This document shows positions 25,992 to 34,518 of a stretch of 64,000 bases of DNA, piece after piece; the stretch's first letter is position 1; every line of letters starts with the position of its first letter. Origin of the DNA: Nitratifractor salsuginis DSM 16511 (GTDB lineage Bacteria > Campylobacterota > Campylobacteria > Campylobacterales > Sulfurovaceae); assembly GCF_000186245.1 (NCBI RefSeq), contig NC_014935.1:1364001-1428000 (forward strand), in the 5' to 3' direction. The translations under genes and the position numbers were made by a program. A model generated the notes under the pieces. That model was not told the DNA's origin, did not search any database, and worked only from the letters and a program-made list of their open reading frames with translations.

Positions 25992-26023
25992 TTGCTCGGT
26001 TGCTCGGTTGCTCGGTTGCTCAG
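25992..26023 (+). repeat. Octad array TTGCTCGG x4
   Basis: Three exact TTGCTCGG units and one TTGCTCAG. It is the same family as the TTACTCGG array at 18410-18449. Confidence 0.85.
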
Positions 26024-26031
26024 TTAAAAAA

Positions 26032-26048
26032 GCGTTGTCAAACAACGC
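26032..26048 (-). repeat. GCGTTGT/ACAACGC hairpin with flanking A-run, copy 2
   Basis: A 7-bp perfect stem with loop CAA, with six A residues on its left. On the minus strand it would look like a terminator (stem then T6), but no minus-strand gene lies immediately upstream. It differs from the copy at 10969-10985 by one loop base. Confidence 0.7.
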
Positions 26049-26060
26049 AAACCAAAACCA

Positions 26061-26124
26061 TTCATCATTCACCATTCACTATTCATCATCATAAAACTCC
26101 TCACTCCTCACTCCTCACTCCTCA
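26061..26124 (+). repeat. Heptad arrays TTCATCA x4 and CTCCTCA x4
   Basis: TTCATCA, TTCACCA, TTCACTA, TTCATCA at 26061-26088, then four exact CTCCTCA units at 26097-26124. The second array ends 2 nt before the inverted repeat over the waaC start. Confidence 0.85.
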
Positions 26125-26126
26125 CT

Positions 26127-26162
26127 GCGATTTTCATGAAAGGAACTTTTCATGAAAATCGC
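26127..26162 (+). promoter_or_regulatory. Perfect 15-bp inverted repeat over the waaC ribosome-binding site and start
   Basis: GCGATTTTCATGAAA (26127-26141) and TTTCATGAAAATCGC (26148-26162) are exact complements with a 6-nt loop, GGAACT. The waaC ATG (26152) lies in the right arm and its AAAGGA ribosome-binding site spans the left arm and loop. The fold would strongly limit initiation unless melted or bypassed. The left arm is in effect an inverted copy of the first codons of waaC. Confidence 0.7.
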
Positions 26163-27150
26163 CCTAGTCCGCCTCACCGCGATGGGCGACGTAATCCATA
26201 CCGCCGCTTCGGTCCAATTCATCAAAGCTGCCCTGCCCCAATGCGAACTCACCTGGTTCGTCGAAGAGAAATTCGCCCCCATCCTGGAGCACAATCCCCA
26301 GATCGACCGCATCGTTGCACTGAACCTCCACAGCCTGAAAAAGGGAGCAAGTCTCCGAAAGATCAAAGCCCTTGCCGGAACCGTCCGTTCCTCCGGACCC
26401 CTCGACAGTGTCATCGATGTCCAGGGACTTGTCAAATCGGCCGTCGTAGGGCGTCTGGCGGGGCGTGATCTCCACGGCCTCGATCACCGCTCCGCCCGGG
26501 AAGGGGTCGCCTCCCTGCTCTACCGCCATCGCCACAGGGTCGATTGCGCCGGCATCGCCCCGATGCGTTTCGCCTCCCTCATCGCCCAGTCGCTGGGAAT
26601 CGAGATCAGCCGTGAAATGATGGCGGGCAAAAAACCTTATCTCTTCTTCGATCCCGAGAAAGATCAATCCCGGATCGACACATTTTTCAAAGCGGGTCAG
26701 CCCAATCTCCTTATCATCACCGGCGCCAGCCTGCCGAGCAAAACCTACCCCACAGAGGGGTGGATCGAAGTGATCCGCGAACTTGAGGGTGTCAATATCC
26801 TTCTGGTAGCAGGCAGCACAGATGAACGCCGGGAAGCGGAAAAGATCGCCGAAGCCACTACCGCTCGGCTTCTCCCCCCGCTCGATCTGGATGGTCTCAA
26901 ATATGCCGTCTCCCGTGCCGAGGTGCTCCTGGGGGGCGACACAGGCCCCAGTCATATCGCCTGGGCGATGAACCGCCCCTCCATCCTGCTCTTCGGTTCC
27001 ACCCCTCCGACGATGATGTTTGAAACCGAGCGGAATATCGCGATCACTTCAGGAGCGGATGTCCACCCCTGCCGCTTCGACAAAAACGACCGGAGCATCG
27101 CCAACATCCCTCCCGGGAAAATTCTTGGAGCGCTGGAGCGGATGCTATAA
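26152..27150 (+). CDS. waaC: Lipopolysaccharide heptosyltransferase I
   Basis: GT9-family enzyme adding the first L-glycero-D-manno-heptose to Kdo of the LPS inner core at the cytoplasmic face of the membrane. The 332-aa protein starts KIALVRLTAMGDVIHTAASVQFIK, with the nucleotide-sugar-binding C-terminal half including LIITGASLPSKTYP and LLGGDTGPSHIAWAMNRPSILLFGSTPP. Placement directly before htrB is the same as at the left edge of Campylobacter LOS loci and favours WaaC over other GT9 enzymes; two further GT9 genes (31.8 and 59.8 kb) complete the set. Its start is embedded in a long hairpin. Confidence 0.92.
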   Translation: MKIALVRLTAMGDVIHTAASVQFIKAALPQCELTWFVEEKFAPILEHNPQIDRIVALNLHSLKKGASLRKIKALAGTVRSSGPLDSVIDVQGLVKSAVVGRLAGRDLHGLDHRSAREGVASLLYRHRHRVDCAGIAPMRFASLIAQSLGIEISREMMAGKKPYLFFDPEKDQSRIDTFFKAGQPNLLIITGASLPSKTYPTEGWIEVIRELEGVNILLVAGSTDERREAEKIAEATTARLLPPLDLDGLKYAVSRAEVLLGGDTGPSHIAWAMNRPSILLFGSTPPTMMFETERNIAITSGADVHPCRFDKNDRSIANIPPGKILGALERML

Positions 27151-28142
27151 TGTTACCTTCCAAACCCCTCCAATCCCGAAGAATCATCAACGAAGGATGT
27201 GAAACAGAGTCGATGGCAATCTCTTACGATCAACCGAAACCGAGCTCTCTACCGTTCGCTTTCCGCATCCTTCAGGGAACTTTGCGGATGCTCGGAGCAC
27301 AGGGGCGTGATAGATTTGCCTCGGGACTGGCCCGTCTGGCCTATCATCTCGACCGCCGCCATACCCGAGTCGCCCGGGTCAATCTCGATATGGCCTTCGG
27401 CGCGAGCAAGTCTGACGAAGAGAAAAAGGCCATCACCCTCTCTGCCTACCGTAACCTCATCACCGTGGCGATGGAAACGATCCTTCTCCAGGGGATCAGC
27501 AAAGAGAAGCTGCTCGATCTCGTAGAGTTTGAAAATCCCGCAATCCTCGAGGAGGCGAAAGCCACCGGCCGTCCCATCATCTTCATCACCGCCCACTACG
27601 GCAACTGGGAACTGGGCACGCTGGCCATCGCCGCGAAATTCGACCTGCCCATTTCGGTGGTGGGTCGTCCTCTTGACTGGGAGCGGGCCAACAAAATCCT
27701 CGTAGCCACCCGGGAGCAATTCGGCGTGCGGATGATCCCCAAACGCCAAGCGATGAAAGCGATGATCGGCGTAATGAAGCAAAAGGGTGCCCTCGGGCTC
27801 GTAGTGGACCAGAATACCTCATCCAAACAGGGACTCCTGATCGATTTCTTCGGTCATCCGGCCCGCCACACCCCCTCCGCCGCCATCCTGGCCCGCAAAT
27901 TCGACGCCATCGTCATCCCCGTCTTCGACCGCCCCATCGGCCGGGGCCGTTACAGGATCAGCTTTTATGATCCGATCCCTATGGAAAAAAGCGATGACCC
28001 CGACGCAGACATTCTCCGGCACGTACAGAGGGAAGCCAAAGTGACCGAAGCAGTCATCCGTTGTCATCCGGAACCCTGGCTCTGGCTCCATCAACGATGG
28101 AAAAACCAGTATCCCCATCTCTACCAAGGGAGAAAAACGTGA
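27150..28142 (+). CDS. htrB: Lipid A biosynthesis acyltransferase
   Basis: Inner-membrane-associated late acyltransferase that adds a secondary acyl chain to lipid A. The 330-aa frame has the LpxL/HtrB hallmarks: N-terminal hydrophobic/basic region (FRILQGTLRMLGAQG), the catalytic HX4D/E-like HYGNWELGTLA, LGLVVDQNT, and the GRGRYRISFYDPIP stretch, ending PEPWLWLHQRWKNQYP. The start is uncertain: ATG at 27150 overlaps the waaC stop (TAATG), but ATG at 27213 (309 aa) gives a more typical length. It is cotranscribed with waaC. Confidence 0.92.
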   Translation: MLPSKPLQSRRIINEGCETESMAISYDQPKPSSLPFAFRILQGTLRMLGAQGRDRFASGLARLAYHLDRRHTRVARVNLDMAFGASKSDEEKKAITLSAYRNLITVAMETILLQGISKEKLLDLVEFENPAILEEAKATGRPIIFITAHYGNWELGTLAIAAKFDLPISVVGRPLDWERANKILVATREQFGVRMIPKRQAMKAMIGVMKQKGALGLVVDQNTSSKQGLLIDFFGHPARHTPSAAILARKFDAIVIPVFDRPIGRGRYRISFYDPIPMEKSDDPDADILRHVQREAKVTEAVIRCHPEPWLWLHQRWKNQYPHLYQGRKT

Positions 28143-29221
28143 CGATTTTGCATACCGAAGAGATGGGAGTTATCGGCGGGCAATCGCTGAGAGTCCTGGA
28201 AGACCTCAAAATCATACGGGAACTGGGGCATCACCCTATTTTGGCTTGCAAGGGAGCCAACTGGATCGCCCGGGAGGCCCGTAAACTGGAGATCGAAGTC
28301 ATTGATCTACCTTTTAAAAGCCGAACCGATCTTTTTACGGCAAAAGAGATATTCAAACTAATCCGTCGTCGCCAAATCGACATCGTCCATACCCACAGCA
28401 GTATCGACAGTTATTTAGCAACCTACCCGGCCAAACTTTTGGGAAAAAGAGTTGTGCGAAGCCGTCATAGCGAATTGAGCAAAGCGCCTGGACATATCTA
28501 TCGCATCGTGGACGCTATAGTAACTACCGGAGAAAAAGTAGCCGAACAGTTCAAGGTTTCAAACATCAAAAAGCCCAAAATCGTTTCTATTCCCAGCTAT
28601 CCGGACGAGAGACATTTCTCCCCCGAACCCTCCCGACGGCAACGCATGCGCCTCGATCTAGGCTTCGATGATTCGACCCTCCTGCTTGGAGCAATGACCG
28701 GAACTGCCAAGGCAAAAGGGGTCGATCTTTTATTGGAGGCTTTTGCAGCTTTGTCTCCCGGATATCCGAACCTTCAACTTTTGCTCGCAGGCAATATTGA
28801 TCAGTCGGCACTCGAGTCTTTAATGCAACAGGCACACCGGCACCGGATCGCAGAAAAGATTCTTTTTCTAGGACACACCGATGCCCGAGATTTTTTAGAA
28901 GCGCTCGATCTTTATATCTGCCCTTCCAGAAAAGAGGGCGTGCCCCAAGCACTGATGCAGGCGATGATGATGGGCAAGCCCTGTGTCTCTACCGACGTAG
29001 GCAGCATCGCCGAACTCAATGCCGAAAACAATCTCCCGCTGGTTCCCAGTGAAGATACCCATGCACTAACCGAAGTGCTCCAAACCTTGATAAACGACCC
29101 CCAATACCGCCTAAAACTTGGAGAGAAAAACCGTCTTCTGTCCAAGAAGTATTTTTCACGCTCAGTGATGAAAGAACGTATGGCTGATCTTTACGAAAGT
29201 CTGGGAGCGAAATATGCTTGA
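28139..29221 (+). CDS. Glycosyltransferase family 4, LPS core
   Basis: A 360-aa GT-B glycosyltransferase. The GTG start at 28139 overlaps the htrB stop (GTGA) and has GGGAG 6 nt upstream. VTILHTEEMGVIGGQSLRVLEDL is a typical N-terminal Rossmann start with the GGQS glycine-rich loop, and the C-terminal domain contains LDLYICPSRKEGVPQALMQAMMMGKPCVSTDVGSI, the E-x7-E sugar-nucleotide motif. Sugar and linkage cannot be read from sequence; position suggests an inner- or outer-core sugar. It overlaps the next gene by 8 nt. Confidence 0.85.
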   Translation: MTILHTEEMGVIGGQSLRVLEDLKIIRELGHHPILACKGANWIAREARKLEIEVIDLPFKSRTDLFTAKEIFKLIRRRQIDIVHTHSSIDSYLATYPAKLLGKRVVRSRHSELSKAPGHIYRIVDAIVTTGEKVAEQFKVSNIKKPKIVSIPSYPDERHFSPEPSRRQRMRLDLGFDDSTLLLGAMTGTAKAKGVDLLLEAFAALSPGYPNLQLLLAGNIDQSALESLMQQAHRHRIAEKILFLGHTDARDFLEALDLYICPSRKEGVPQALMQAMMMGKPCVSTDVGSIAELNAENNLPLVPSEDTHALTEVLQTLINDPQYRLKLGEKNRLLSKKYFSRSVMKERMADLYESLGAKYA

Positions 29222-29966
29222 TCAAATCAGTGTAACAATGCTGACCAAAAACTCCCAGCGTTATCTCAAAGCGTCCCTGGAAGCATTGAGCCCTTTTGAT
29301 GAAGTCCTTGTTCTTGACAACGGCTCGAGTGATGCAACAATCGAAATCGCCAAGAGTTTTCCAAATGTTACGTTGGTTGAGCACCCTTTTATCGGCTTTG
29401 GGCCTTTGAAAAACCTGGCAGCCCAAAAGGCCAAACACGATTGGATCCTCTCCATCGACAGTGACGAGATCGTTCCCCCTGCACTGATCAAAGAGATCGG
29501 GCAACTCGATCCCTCCCGGATCGAAAATCTTTACGCCTTTGCCCGCCTCAATCACTATCGCGGCAAGGTAGTACGCTGCTGCGGCTGGTCCCCGGATATC
29601 GTGACGCGCATTTACAACAAACGCTTTACCCACTTTAGCGATGCCCAAGTCCACGAAAGCCTTATTATGCCGCCGGATGCCCATAAGAAGCTCCTCAATG
29701 CCGAGCTTTTGCACTACCCGTTTGACAGCACCGAAGAGCTGATCGAGAAGATGCAGCGCTATTCTACCCTCTACGCCCGGGAACACACCAAGCCCTCCAG
29801 CCCCTTCAAAGCTTTTGTTCGGGCCGGTTTCGGGTTTTTCAAAAACTATTTTTTGCAAAAGGGCTTTTTGTGCGGCTATGAGGGCTTACTTATTAGCGTT
29901 TCCAATGCCAACGGTATCTTCTACAAATACATCAAACTTTATGAAAAACAAAGAGATCGATCGTGA
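29214..29966 (+). CDS. Glycosyltransferase family 2, WaaE/KdtX-like
   Basis: A 250-aa GT-A enzyme resembling WaaE/KdtX beta-1,4-glucosyltransferases of LPS core. VTMLTKNSQRYLKASLEAL opens the fold, VLDNGSSDATIEIA binds nucleotide, and D82-S-D84 (LSIDSDEIVPP) is the metal-binding DXD. The family's C-terminal RYSTLYAREH segment and a hydrophobic/amphipathic tail are present. It probably adds glucose to heptose I, by analogy. Stop overlaps the next start (GTGA). Confidence 0.82.
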   Translation: MLDQISVTMLTKNSQRYLKASLEALSPFDEVLVLDNGSSDATIEIAKSFPNVTLVEHPFIGFGPLKNLAAQKAKHDWILSIDSDEIVPPALIKEIGQLDPSRIENLYAFARLNHYRGKVVRCCGWSPDIVTRIYNKRFTHFSDAQVHESLIMPPDAHKKLLNAELLHYPFDSTEELIEKMQRYSTLYAREHTKPSSPFKAFVRAGFGFFKNYFLQKGFLCGYEGLLISVSNANGIFYKYIKLYEKQRDRS

Positions 29967-30772
29967 CCTGTACCCTGTTGATCAGTACCTACAATCGCCC
30001 CGATGCCCTGCAACGGGTTCTTCAAAGCGCGCTCAAACAGACCCACCTGCCTGATGAGATTGTTATTGCCGATGACGGAAGTGGAGTGGAAACAAGAAAG
30101 ACGATTGAAGCAGTGAGAAAAACAAGCCCCATCCCCCTCTTGCACGCTTGGCAGCCCGACGAGGACTTTCGTGCCGCAATGGCAAGAAACCGGGCACTCG
30201 CTATGAGCCGGGGGGACTATGTGGTAATGATCGACGGCGATATGCTCTTGCACCCCGAATTTATCCACGATCACTTGCTTTTAGCACGTGAGGGGACTTT
30301 TTTGCAAGGAGGGCGGATACTCCTATCACCGGAAGAGACCAAAAAGATGATCGAAACAGACAACCCCTTCCCTCACCTCTTTTCACCCGGCATCTCCAAC
30401 CGGCTCAACGCTTTACGCCTGCCGATACTCGCAAAGCTCATTGCCCAAAAAGGTTCCCAAACCCTCAAAGGGATTCGCACGTGCAACTTTTCGCTTTTTC
30501 GAAAAGATATTCTCCGTGTCAACGGTTTTGACAACCGTTTTACGGGTTGGGGGCGGGAAGATAGTGAGTTTGCCGCACGTTTGTTGCATAGTGGTCTTCG
30601 CCGCCGGGAACTAAAATTCGCTGCATTGGCCGCGCATCTTTATCATCCTGAAGTCACGCGACGCTCCTTGGCTGAAAACGACAAAAGACTCCAACACACC
30701 CTGAATCGACGCTGCACTATTGCCGTAGATGGAGTAAACCGCTTTATTGACCCTGATGGAGGTGCCCAATGA
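29963..30772 (+). CDS. Glycosyltransferase family 2 with galactosyltransferase-type C-terminus
   Basis: A 269-aa GT-A enzyme: LLISTYNRPDALQRVLQS, IADDGSGVETRK, the DXD at D91-G-D93 (VMIDGDMLLHPEF), and a C-terminal GFDNRFTGWGREDSEFAARL that matches the Glyco_transf_7C pattern seen in galactosyl- and N-acetylgalactosaminyltransferases. GTG start overlaps the previous stop. It is part of the tightly packed core operon; acceptor unknown. Confidence 0.84.
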   Translation: MTCTLLISTYNRPDALQRVLQSALKQTHLPDEIVIADDGSGVETRKTIEAVRKTSPIPLLHAWQPDEDFRAAMARNRALAMSRGDYVVMIDGDMLLHPEFIHDHLLLAREGTFLQGGRILLSPEETKKMIETDNPFPHLFSPGISNRLNALRLPILAKLIAQKGSQTLKGIRTCNFSLFRKDILRVNGFDNRFTGWGREDSEFAARLLHSGLRRRELKFAALAAHLYHPEVTRRSLAENDKRLQHTLNRRCTIAVDGVNRFIDPDGGAQ

Positions 30773-31812
30773 AACTGTCGTTGGTACGCCGGCAATTTAG
30801 CCGTTTCGGAGGAGGAGAACTCTTTTTACAAACATTGTATGAAGGATTGCGCAAACGGGGAGCCGATGTGGAGATTGTTCAATTCTCTCAACCCTCCTGG
30901 TTGCCTTCCTGGGTAAAAATGCTGCTTTACAACGCCCAGGCTTGCAAAAAGAAGGAAGACCGCTTTTACTACTCTCTCGATCGCCTGAGTTGCCTGGAAC
31001 TTTATAACGCCGGAGGAGGGGTCCACCGGGAATTCCTCAAACACAAAGGTTTCACGCTTAATCCCCTGCATCCCGTCTATCTCCGGTTGGAAAAAAAGAC
31101 CTTTGAAAACTCCACCCGCATCATCGCAGTTTCTCAAATGGTCAAAAATGATATCCTGCGGCACTACAAGATCCCTCCCGAGAAAATCAGTGTGATCTAT
31201 AACGGCATCCCTTTCCAAACGATCGACGATAGGGCCATTGAAAATATGCGCCGGGAAGTTCTTGACGAATACGGTATCGATGCGGATCTTCCGATCGTTC
31301 TCTTTGTCGGAAGCGGTTTCAAGCGCAAAGGAGTCCGTGAGTTTCTCCAGGCTCTGTCCAAGCTTCAACGCCCCTTTCACGCTTTTGTCGTCGGCAAAGA
31401 GAGCAAACTTTCATACTATCGGCTTCTTAGCCGAGAGCTTGGCATCGAGGAGCATATTAGCTTTACCGGCCCCAGGCAAGATGTCGAGCGTTTTTACGCG
31501 GCAAGTGATATTTTCTTTTTTCCCACCCGTTACGAGCCCTTCGGCAATGTCGTATTGGAGGCGATGAACTATAAAAACGCGGTCATCACTACCCGTCAAT
31601 GCGGCGCGGGGGAGTTGATCGATTCCCGCTATCTCCTCGATAAATCTGATGACCCCCATGCCGTCGAACTATTGCGCGAGCTCATCGACAATCCCCAAAT
31701 ACGCCAAAAGGTTCAAAAGGACAACTATCAAATCGCAAGCCGATATACTATAGAGCATAATATCGATGAAACTCTCCGCTTAATCAAAAAGATCACAGAA
31801 GAGAAACGATGA
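30769..31812 (+). CDS. Glycosyltransferase family 4, WaaG-like
   Basis: A 347-aa GT-B enzyme resembling WaaG, the LPS outer-core glucosyltransferase I: LVRRQFSRFGGGELFLQTLYEGLRKRG at the N-terminus, IAVSQMVKNDILRHYKIPPEKISVIYNG in the linker, and FFFPTRYEPFGNVVLEAMNYKNAVITTRQCGAGE with the E-x7-E motif. ATGA overlaps at both ends show translational coupling. The predicted reaction is UDP-glucose to heptose II; that is inferred. Confidence 0.84.
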   Translation: MKLSLVRRQFSRFGGGELFLQTLYEGLRKRGADVEIVQFSQPSWLPSWVKMLLYNAQACKKKEDRFYYSLDRLSCLELYNAGGGVHREFLKHKGFTLNPLHPVYLRLEKKTFENSTRIIAVSQMVKNDILRHYKIPPEKISVIYNGIPFQTIDDRAIENMRREVLDEYGIDADLPIVLFVGSGFKRKGVREFLQALSKLQRPFHAFVVGKESKLSYYRLLSRELGIEEHISFTGPRQDVERFYAASDIFFFPTRYEPFGNVVLEAMNYKNAVITTRQCGAGELIDSRYLLDKSDDPHAVELLRELIDNPQIRQKVQKDNYQIASRYTIEHNIDETLRLIKKITEEKR

Positions 31813-32906
31813 AGATCCTTATCAGTAAATTTATGCACATCGGCGATGTTTTGCTCATCACCCCTCTTTTAAGTAATCTAAAGCACTACTACCCCGATGC
31901 CTCCATCGATGTGGCACTCAATGAGGGAACCGAAGAGATGCTCACATTGCACCCGGCCCTCAATCGCCTCCATATTTATCGACGCAGCCAAATCAAAAAA
32001 CTTCCACCTCTTCAGAGATTAAAAGCGGAATTGGCCTATGCTCAGGAAATTCGAAAAGAACGCTACGATCTACTCATCAACCTGACCCGGGGAGATCGAG
32101 GCTTGATGATCGCCGCCTATTCAGGCGCCAAAGAAATAGTCAGTTTCCTTTCTGAAAAAAATCCCTGGCTCAACCGCTTTGTAGACAAAGCCCTTACGCG
32201 GCTGCACCACCGGCACTGGGTCGATATCAACCTCGATGCCCTAAGGGTCCTGGATAGAGAACCTCTCTCCAAAAGAGTAGAAATATTTTGGAGTGAAAGC
32301 ACTGATGAGAAGATCGACACACTTTTAAAAGATCATCAACTCGAAGAGAAGAAATTCATCCACTTTCACCCTGTTTCCCGCTGGCTTTTCAAATGCCTCG
32401 CAGACGAGACGGCCGCAAGTTTGATCGATTTTTGCCAAAATGAGCTCAGCCTCCCGGTAGTCATTACCGCCGCTCCTATCAAAGAAGAACGAGACAAAGT
32501 GCAAGCCATTTTGAGACACTGCCAAAGCACTCCCATCGATTTATCGGGTCAATTGAGCCTCAAAGAGACGGCCGCGCTCAATAAACGCAGCCACGCCTAC
32601 ATCGGCGTCGATACCGCCATTATGCATATCAGCGCCGCCAACGACACGCCCACCCTCGCCTTTTTCGGCCCCAGTATCCCCTACGCCTGGGGACCGTGGG
32701 ACAATACAATGATGCACAACGGCTATCGCTGCTACCGGGGCAATCAGCGCATGGGGAAACATCAAATCATTCAAAAAGATTGGGATTGTGTCCCCTGTGA
32801 TGCCAAGGGATGTAATAATAGTGGAGTTAGTGACTGTCTGATAAAATTGAATCAGAGAAAAATTCAAAATGAAATTTATCAATTCATTCAGAAGATTGAA
32901 CTATGA
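31809..32906 (+). CDS. Heptosyltransferase family protein (GT9, WaaQ-like)
   Basis: A 365-aa GT9 enzyme: MKILISKFMHIGDVLLITPLLSNLKHYYPDA at the N-terminus, FIHFHPVSRWLFKCLADE, and HAYIGVDTAIMHISAANDTPTLAFFGPS in the donor site. C-terminal CVPCDAKGCNNSGVSDCL is the cysteine cluster common in these proteins. With WaaC and WaaF accounted for elsewhere, this one is best seen as heptosyltransferase III (WaaQ-type). The 3' end becomes AT-rich as it runs into the next gene. Confidence 0.85.
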   Translation: MKILISKFMHIGDVLLITPLLSNLKHYYPDASIDVALNEGTEEMLTLHPALNRLHIYRRSQIKKLPPLQRLKAELAYAQEIRKERYDLLINLTRGDRGLMIAAYSGAKEIVSFLSEKNPWLNRFVDKALTRLHHRHWVDINLDALRVLDREPLSKRVEIFWSESTDEKIDTLLKDHQLEEKKFIHFHPVSRWLFKCLADETAASLIDFCQNELSLPVVITAAPIKEERDKVQAILRHCQSTPIDLSGQLSLKETAALNKRSHAYIGVDTAIMHISAANDTPTLAFFGPSIPYAWGPWDNTMMHNGYRCYRGNQRMGKHQIIQKDWDCVPCDAKGCNNSGVSDCLIKLNQRKIQNEIYQFIQKIEL

Positions 32907-33448
32907 AAAGAGAAAAGACTTTAAAGTATGAAAAATTTACTATAAAAGAGTCGGATTATAACTTTTTGTCAGAATTGGAATCAAAATCAGAATTATTATT
33001 GAAGAAAAAACATAGGATTATTATATTAGTCACAGGCAAACCGGGATGTGGCAAAAGTACCTTTGGAAAGTTCGTTAGAAAAAAGGGGTTTGGGAATTTC
33101 TCACCGTCAGAGATCTCTGTTATTGATGATGATGTAATGAGTAGAGAACATTTGTTTGGGCTCATCAGAACAAAGATGAAGTCTCCTTCATCCACTCCAG
33201 ACAACTTAGCACCGTTTTTGAAATTATTGCCGAAAAGAAAAAAGATAATCTTTTATATAAATAGCTTTCCCGGAAAAAGGATAGATAAGGCTGATATTGT
33301 TTTGGTTCTTCATACTGATGAGGAAGCTAGAGAAAAAAGACTATTAAAAAGAGTTGGAGAATCACAAAACTTTGATAATCTCTTAACCTCCGACTATGAT
33401 ATTAGTACCATAAAATATACTTATAAAGTCTTTGGATGTACAAGGTAG
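32903..33448 (+). CDS. P-loop protein of unknown function, AT-rich
   Basis: A 181-aa protein with one clear Walker A, VTGKPGCGKSTFGKFV (about residues 43-58), a possible Walker B-like SVIDDDVMSRE and IIFYINSFPG, and a kinase-like end (ADIVLVLHTDEEAREKRLLKRVGES) recalling small kinases such as adenylylsulfate or shikimate kinase. I do not recognise a family. Base composition is far more AT-rich than the glycosyltransferase genes on both sides, with which it overlaps (ATGA at the start, 13 nt at the end), suggesting recent insertion. A sugar or lipid kinase in core modification is possible, but that is a guess. Confidence 0.6.
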   Translation: MKREKTLKYEKFTIKESDYNFLSELESKSELLLKKKHRIIILVTGKPGCGKSTFGKFVRKKGFGNFSPSEISVIDDDVMSREHLFGLIRTKMKSPSSTPDNLAPFLKLLPKRKKIIFYINSFPGKRIDKADIVLVLHTDEEAREKRLLKRVGESQNFDNLLTSDYDISTIKYTYKVFGCTR

Positions 33449-34518
33449 TTCTCTTCAACATTGATCTCTCAGGTGGAGCAGGTAAATTCATCATTACATT
33501 AGCCAATGCCTTGGCCGAAGAGGGAGTTTCCGTCCATATCGTTATTCTCGAAGAGAAAACAGAATATGATCTTCCTCCGGAACTTTCACTCCATATTCTC
33601 AATCCCAGAGCTCCCAAAAGATCCCTTGCCAAAGCGCTTAAAAAGTATATCGATCAGATAGGTTCCGTCGATCTGATCTTTTCCAATTCAACACCTTCAA
33701 ATAAAATCCTTTCATTTCTCGATCTTCCCAACGCCTATCATATCGTCCACAGCGCCGAAACCAAAAACTACACCGGACCATTAGGAGTGCTGAAAGATAT
33801 TCTAAGAAAGAATAAGTATCGCCGGCTTTATAACGGGAAAAAGCTCATCACCGTCTCCAAGGGATTGCAGCGTTATATTCTTGATGATCTCAACGCCCAC
33901 CCTAAAACGATTCAGACTATCTATAATCCTTTTGAGATCAACGCAATTCAAAACGCAGCTCTGCAAAATTTAGAAGAGCTCCCAAAAGAACCCTACCTCT
34001 TGCATGTAGGCAGACTGGATATAAGCAGCAAACGTCACGATCTATTGCTGGAGGCATACAAAAAAGCCTCTGTTGCGTTCAAGCTCTATATTGTAGGAGA
34101 AGGAGAGGATAGAGAAGAGATTCAAACGCTGATCCATAAAATGAATCTTTCAGGAAAGGTGATTTTACAAGGACATAGCCCCAATCCATACGCTTGGATG
34201 AAACGTGCTAAATTATTGATCCTCTCATCGGATTTCGAAGGCTTTGGCAGGGTTCTGGCTGAGGCATTGATCGCAGGAACGCCTGTCGTGAGTACTGATT
34301 GCCCCAGCGGCCCGGCAGAGATCCTTACGGGCTCTTTGCAATCCTATCTCTCACCTCCAGGAGACAGCAACGCTCTAGCCGAAAACATTCTAAAAGCACT
34401 TGAATATTATCCGGACATTTCGAAGCTCGGTCTCTCTCATTTGTCTGTTGAAAATGTAGCCAAAGAATATATGACACTTATAGATAAGATATCTAACAAG
34501 GAAACCTTTTATGAATAA
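33436..34518 (+). CDS. Glycosyltransferase family 4
   Basis: A 360-aa GT-B enzyme: YKVVLFNIDLSGGAGKFIITLANALAEEG, YIVGEGEDREEIQTLIHKM, LLILSSDFEGFGRVLAEALIAGTPVVSTDCPSGPAEIL with the E-x7-E motif. It resembles GT4 enzymes adding GalNAc or hexoses in LPS cores. The start overlaps the P-loop gene by 13 nt and the end overlaps the ligase gene by 8 nt. Confidence 0.84.
   Translation: MYKVVLFNIDLSGGAGKFIITLANALAEEGVSVHIVILEEKTEYDLPPELSLHILNPRAPKRSLAKALKKYIDQIGSVDLIFSNSTPSNKILSFLDLPNAYHIVHSAETKNYTGPLGVLKDILRKNKYRRLYNGKKLITVSKGLQRYILDDLNAHPKTIQTIYNPFEINAIQNAALQNLEELPKEPYLLHVGRLDISSKRHDLLLEAYKKASVAFKLYIVGEGEDREEIQTLIHKMNLSGKVILQGHSPNPYAWMKRAKLLILSSDFEGFGRVLAEALIAGTPVVSTDCPSGPAEILTGSLQSYLSPPGDSNALAENILKALEYYPDISKLGLSHLSVENVAKEYMTLIDKISNKETFYE

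Noticed and set aside
25933-26124. CRISPR-like repeat region
   Set aside because: The units are 7-8 nt, directly tandem, and have no 30-nt repeats or unique spacers; no cas genes are in the window.
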